From assembly GCA_038234815.1 (NCBI GenBank), contig JBBQSU010000087.1:1-16266 (forward strand): a stretch of DNA of 16,266 nucleotides. Direction: 5' to 3'. Below, in pieces: positions 15,063 to 16,266 of this stretch; positions within the stretch are counted from its first letter, which is position 1, and the number at the start of each line of letters is the position of its first letter. The notes under the pieces were generated by a model. The model saw nothing but the letters and a program-made list of their open reading frames with translations. It was not told the DNA's origin and did no database searches. The translations under genes were made by a program, and so were the position numbers. Source of the stretch: JBBQSU01 sp038234815 (lineage in GTDB: Bacteria; Planctomycetota; Phycisphaerae; Tepidisphaerales; Tepidisphaeraceae).

Positions 15063-15086
15063 GGCTCGTATCGGAGGGCACTTGTA

Positions 15087-15184
15087 ATGCTCTGCGCTGA
15101 ATGCTGGACCTGTTCGATCTGGCCGACGCCAACCTCTGCGCCAAGTGCGGGAGGAATCTCTGGTCGATTCGCCTGGGGTCGTAA
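15087..15184 (+). pseudogene. Small zinc-ribbon-like gene, apparently frameshifted
   Basis: ATG 15087 has an excellent GGAGGG Shine-Dalgarno sequence (15073-15078, 8-nt spacing). It opens MLCAECW, a CxxC knuckle, but then runs in a non-native proline/serine-rich frame to a stop at 15200. The +2 frame beginning at 15101 encodes MLDLFDLADANLCAKCGRNLWSIRLGS, which contains a second CxxC knuckle and ends at 15184. Joining both with one extra base near 15105 would give a roughly 32-residue protein with two CxxC pairs, a typical zinc ribbon. It is therefore either a recent frameshift, a sequencing error, or two coincidental short frames. It follows the HEFAH gene by 24 bp. Confidence 0.45.
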
Positions 15185-15494
15185 GTCCCACCGAAGTTGA
15201 CTCTATTCTCGATGCAGAACTGAAAAAGTAGGCTCATCCTTATGTTTGATGCGGTTTCCGCGAGCGCTTTGCTGCTTTCCTCGCTCGGGCGCGGATACTC
15301 TCCACTTCCATCTTTCCGTATCCGACCGCTAACTGTTGTTTCCGCCAACAGGCTGCCCAGATCTTCGTTCTTTCGTTGTGGATGTCTCCTGTGATACGAA
15401 GACGACTGGCGCGTGTGAAGCTCCTCGGCCAAACCAGAGGCAAACATAGAAGGCGAGGCGACGCGACGATAGGACGGCTCTTACCTGAAAACCG

Positions 15495-15546
15495 TACCCA
15501 GAAGTGAAGCCGTTCTTCTGTGTAGATTTCCGTCTGGTTCTGGGTA
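15495..15546. repeat. 9-bp inverted repeat with nested hairpin
   Basis: TACCCAGAA (15495-15503) is the exact reverse complement of TTCTGGGTA (15538-15546), with 34 bp between them. A competing short stem AGAAG/CTTCT (15500-15504 and 15515-15519) lies inside. The two structures are mutually exclusive. The role is unknown. Confidence 0.5.
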
Positions 15547-15561
15547 GAAAGCGCGCCTGAA

Positions 15562-15580
15562 CTACCGTTCTAAACGGTAG
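15562..15580. repeat. 8-bp perfect hairpin/operator-like dyad
   Basis: CTACCGTT-CTA-AACGGTAG is a perfect 19-bp dyad lying 30 bp upstream of the -35 box at 15610. It is not followed by a T-run, so an operator fits better than a terminator. Confidence 0.5.
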
Positions 15581-15609
15581 CCCAATAAACACTTATATTT
15601 ATTTTTCTC

Positions 15610-15637
15610 TTGACGCATTTCGATGTTGGCGTATAGT
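15610..15637 (+). promoter_or_regulatory. Strong sigma-70-like promoter for the 151-aa gene
   Basis: TTGACG (15610-15615), a 16-bp spacer and TATAGT (15632-15637) give 5 of 6 matches in each hexamer. An AT-rich tract precedes it. The predicted start near 15644 yields a leader of about 165 nt before the ATG at 15808. Confidence 0.65.
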
Positions 15638-15643
15638 TCAGTC

Positions 15644-15807
15644 GTTCGGATTGGAGTTGAGAATTTATTCTCTGCCCGCCATCTGACGCCAACCAGCGAC
15701 CGCAGGGTAAGCGGTAATCAAAGACAACTTTTTAGCGGTGCCATTGCGAAGGTGGTCTTCGGCGTGCGCCGCTTGTTGTAAGTGTATCTAATACGAAGGG
15801 AATAGGT
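15644..15807 (+). promoter_or_regulatory. Structured 5' leader, candidate cis-regulatory RNA
   Basis: The leader can form a small hairpin at 15659-15672 and a long imperfect hairpin at 15724-15779. The latter has three stacked stems: ACAAC/GTTGT, AGCGGTGC/GCGCCGCT (one G-U) and CGAAG/CTTCG, with loop GTGGT. That is 18 pairs interrupted by internal loops. No T-run follows, so it is not a normal terminator. The structure is read directly; the regulatory role, or an independent small RNA, is inference. Confidence 0.4.
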
Positions 15808-16263
15808 ATGGACATCAGGAATCTACAGGTGCAAGCGGTATGCTGGCGAACCACAAGCAACAATCAAAAAGCGATGCTTGCCGCTCAAGCAGCGCTCGAC
15901 AGTGCGTCGGGTGTGAGAACGCGCCCGATGTTGAACGTGAAGTTTCTCACTAACCATCCAGTAGCAACCACAAAGTTTGGTGACTTGCTCGACGTTATGG
16001 CCGACTGCGTAAAAACGGCAGCATCCAAACGTTGTTCTGTTGCGGTGTACCCAATTGAGATTGCCAGCGACGGAACAATGACAATGCCACCAGAAGAAAC
16101 GGTAGTGAAAGCGGTCAACATACGGGACCTCAGCAACTTCGGAAAAGACAGGCTAGGGATATCGGTAAGCCGCAAAAGACTAAATCCGCCAGGCTTTCTG
16201 GTGGCCGTCGGGCCATTTTTCGAGTTACAGGGTTACGCGAAAAACGCTGTAGCACGGCGGTAA
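15808..16263 (+). CDS. Hypothetical protein (151 aa), unknown function
   Basis: I do not recognise this family. The 151-residue product starts MDIRNLQVQAVCWRTTSN and ends ELQGYAKNAVARR, with the stop 3 bases before the window edge. It appears to be a soluble alpha/beta protein: strands such as LNVKFLTNHPVA, CSVAVYPIEIA and GFLVAVGPFFEL alternate with helices such as NNQKAMLAAQAALDSA and FGDLLDVMADCVKTAA. No membrane or signal segment is present. Codon and base composition look lower in GC than the core genes, consistent with cargo of a mobile element. Translation should start at 15808, preceded by a purine-rich AAGGGAATAGG. Transcription probably begins at the promoter near 15610, through a structured leader. 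Confidence 0.7.
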   Translation: MDIRNLQVQAVCWRTTSNNQKAMLAAQAALDSASGVRTRPMLNVKFLTNHPVATTKFGDLLDVMADCVKTAASKRCSVAVYPIEIASDGTMTMPPEETVVKAVNIRDLSNFGKDRLGISVSRKRLNPPGFLVAVGPFFELQGYAKNAVARR

Positions 16264-16266
16264 TCA

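Larger units (their letters stand above)
15201..15607. other. Gene-poor stretch with inverted repeats
   Basis: No convincing gene is present. Several short frames on both strands overlap one another, lack ribosome binding sites, and encode arginine/serine-rich sequences without recognisable domains. The stretch carries two inverted repeats (15495-15546 and 15562-15580). It ends in an AT-rich tract (15584-15609) that may act as an UP element for the promoter at 15610. Confidence 0.5.

Noticed and set aside
15240..15592. Minus-strand frames of 67, 87 and 151 aa in the gene-poor stretch
   Set aside because: They overlap one another and the HEFAH and zinc-ribbon genes, lack ribosome binding sites, and have arginine/serine-rich content without motifs.
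15724..15779. Integron attC-like hairpin
   Set aside because: The size and interrupted stems resemble attC, but the required GTTRRRY and RYYYAAC end boxes are not present.

Overview
The window looks like a bacterial chromosome segment of moderately high GC. Housekeeping and flagellar genes form the core, with accessory DNA at both ends. I favour a member of Planctomycetota, possibly Phycisphaerae. That is an inference from the gene mix (an rplM-rpsI pair next to a long two-module M16 peptidase, a very long FliD, motile lifestyle) and the general protein style; no marker gene in the window proves it.

Left accessory zone (1-2163). The 5' end of an IS3-family orfA runs off the left edge (1-219), with a probable IS end near 291. 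Next is a leftward orphan gene of unknown function (378-1160). After it comes about 1 kb without a convincing gene. This stretch holds an elaborate 30-bp palindrome with a repeated half-site 110 bp away, an 81-bp degenerate tandem repeat and an 11-bp tandem repeat.

Core (2164-12634). A promoter precedes rplM and rpsI (ribosomal proteins L13 and S9), which end at a hairpin terminator shared with the convergent M16 peptidase. The peptidase is transcribed leftward and divergently from tyrS, yraN and tatD (tyrosyl-tRNA synthetase, a YraN/UPF0102 nuclease-fold protein, and a TatD-family metal-dependent hydrolase). Convergent to tatD is a leftward flagellar operon: a 67-aa unknown protein, fliD (filament cap) and fliS (flagellin chaperone). 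A sigma-28-like promoter lies just upstream of it. FliD is 914 aa, enlarged by about five tandem modules resembling flagellin hook IN repeats.

Right accessory zone (12548-16266). A tRNA-Ser(CGA) gene with its own promoter and a following hairpin marks the entry point of an apparent tRNA-associated integrative element. Its genes run rightward: a small excisionase-like HTH protein, a tyrosine recombinase with all catalytic residues, an 87-aa unknown, a 145-aa protein with an HEFAH zinc-binding motif, and a tiny zinc-ribbon-like gene apparently split by a frameshift. A gene-poor stretch with several inverted repeats follows, then a strong-looking promoter. That promoter drives a roughly 165-nt leader capable of a long imperfect hairpin, ahead of an unrecognised 151-aa gene that ends 3 bases before the window edge. 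No second att copy is visible, so the element should continue to the right.

No known defence, CRISPR or biosynthetic system is recognisable. The best candidates for something undescribed are the structured leader plus 151-aa gene, the HEFAH/zinc-ribbon cluster beside the integrase, and the palindrome and repeat cluster at 1331-1922.
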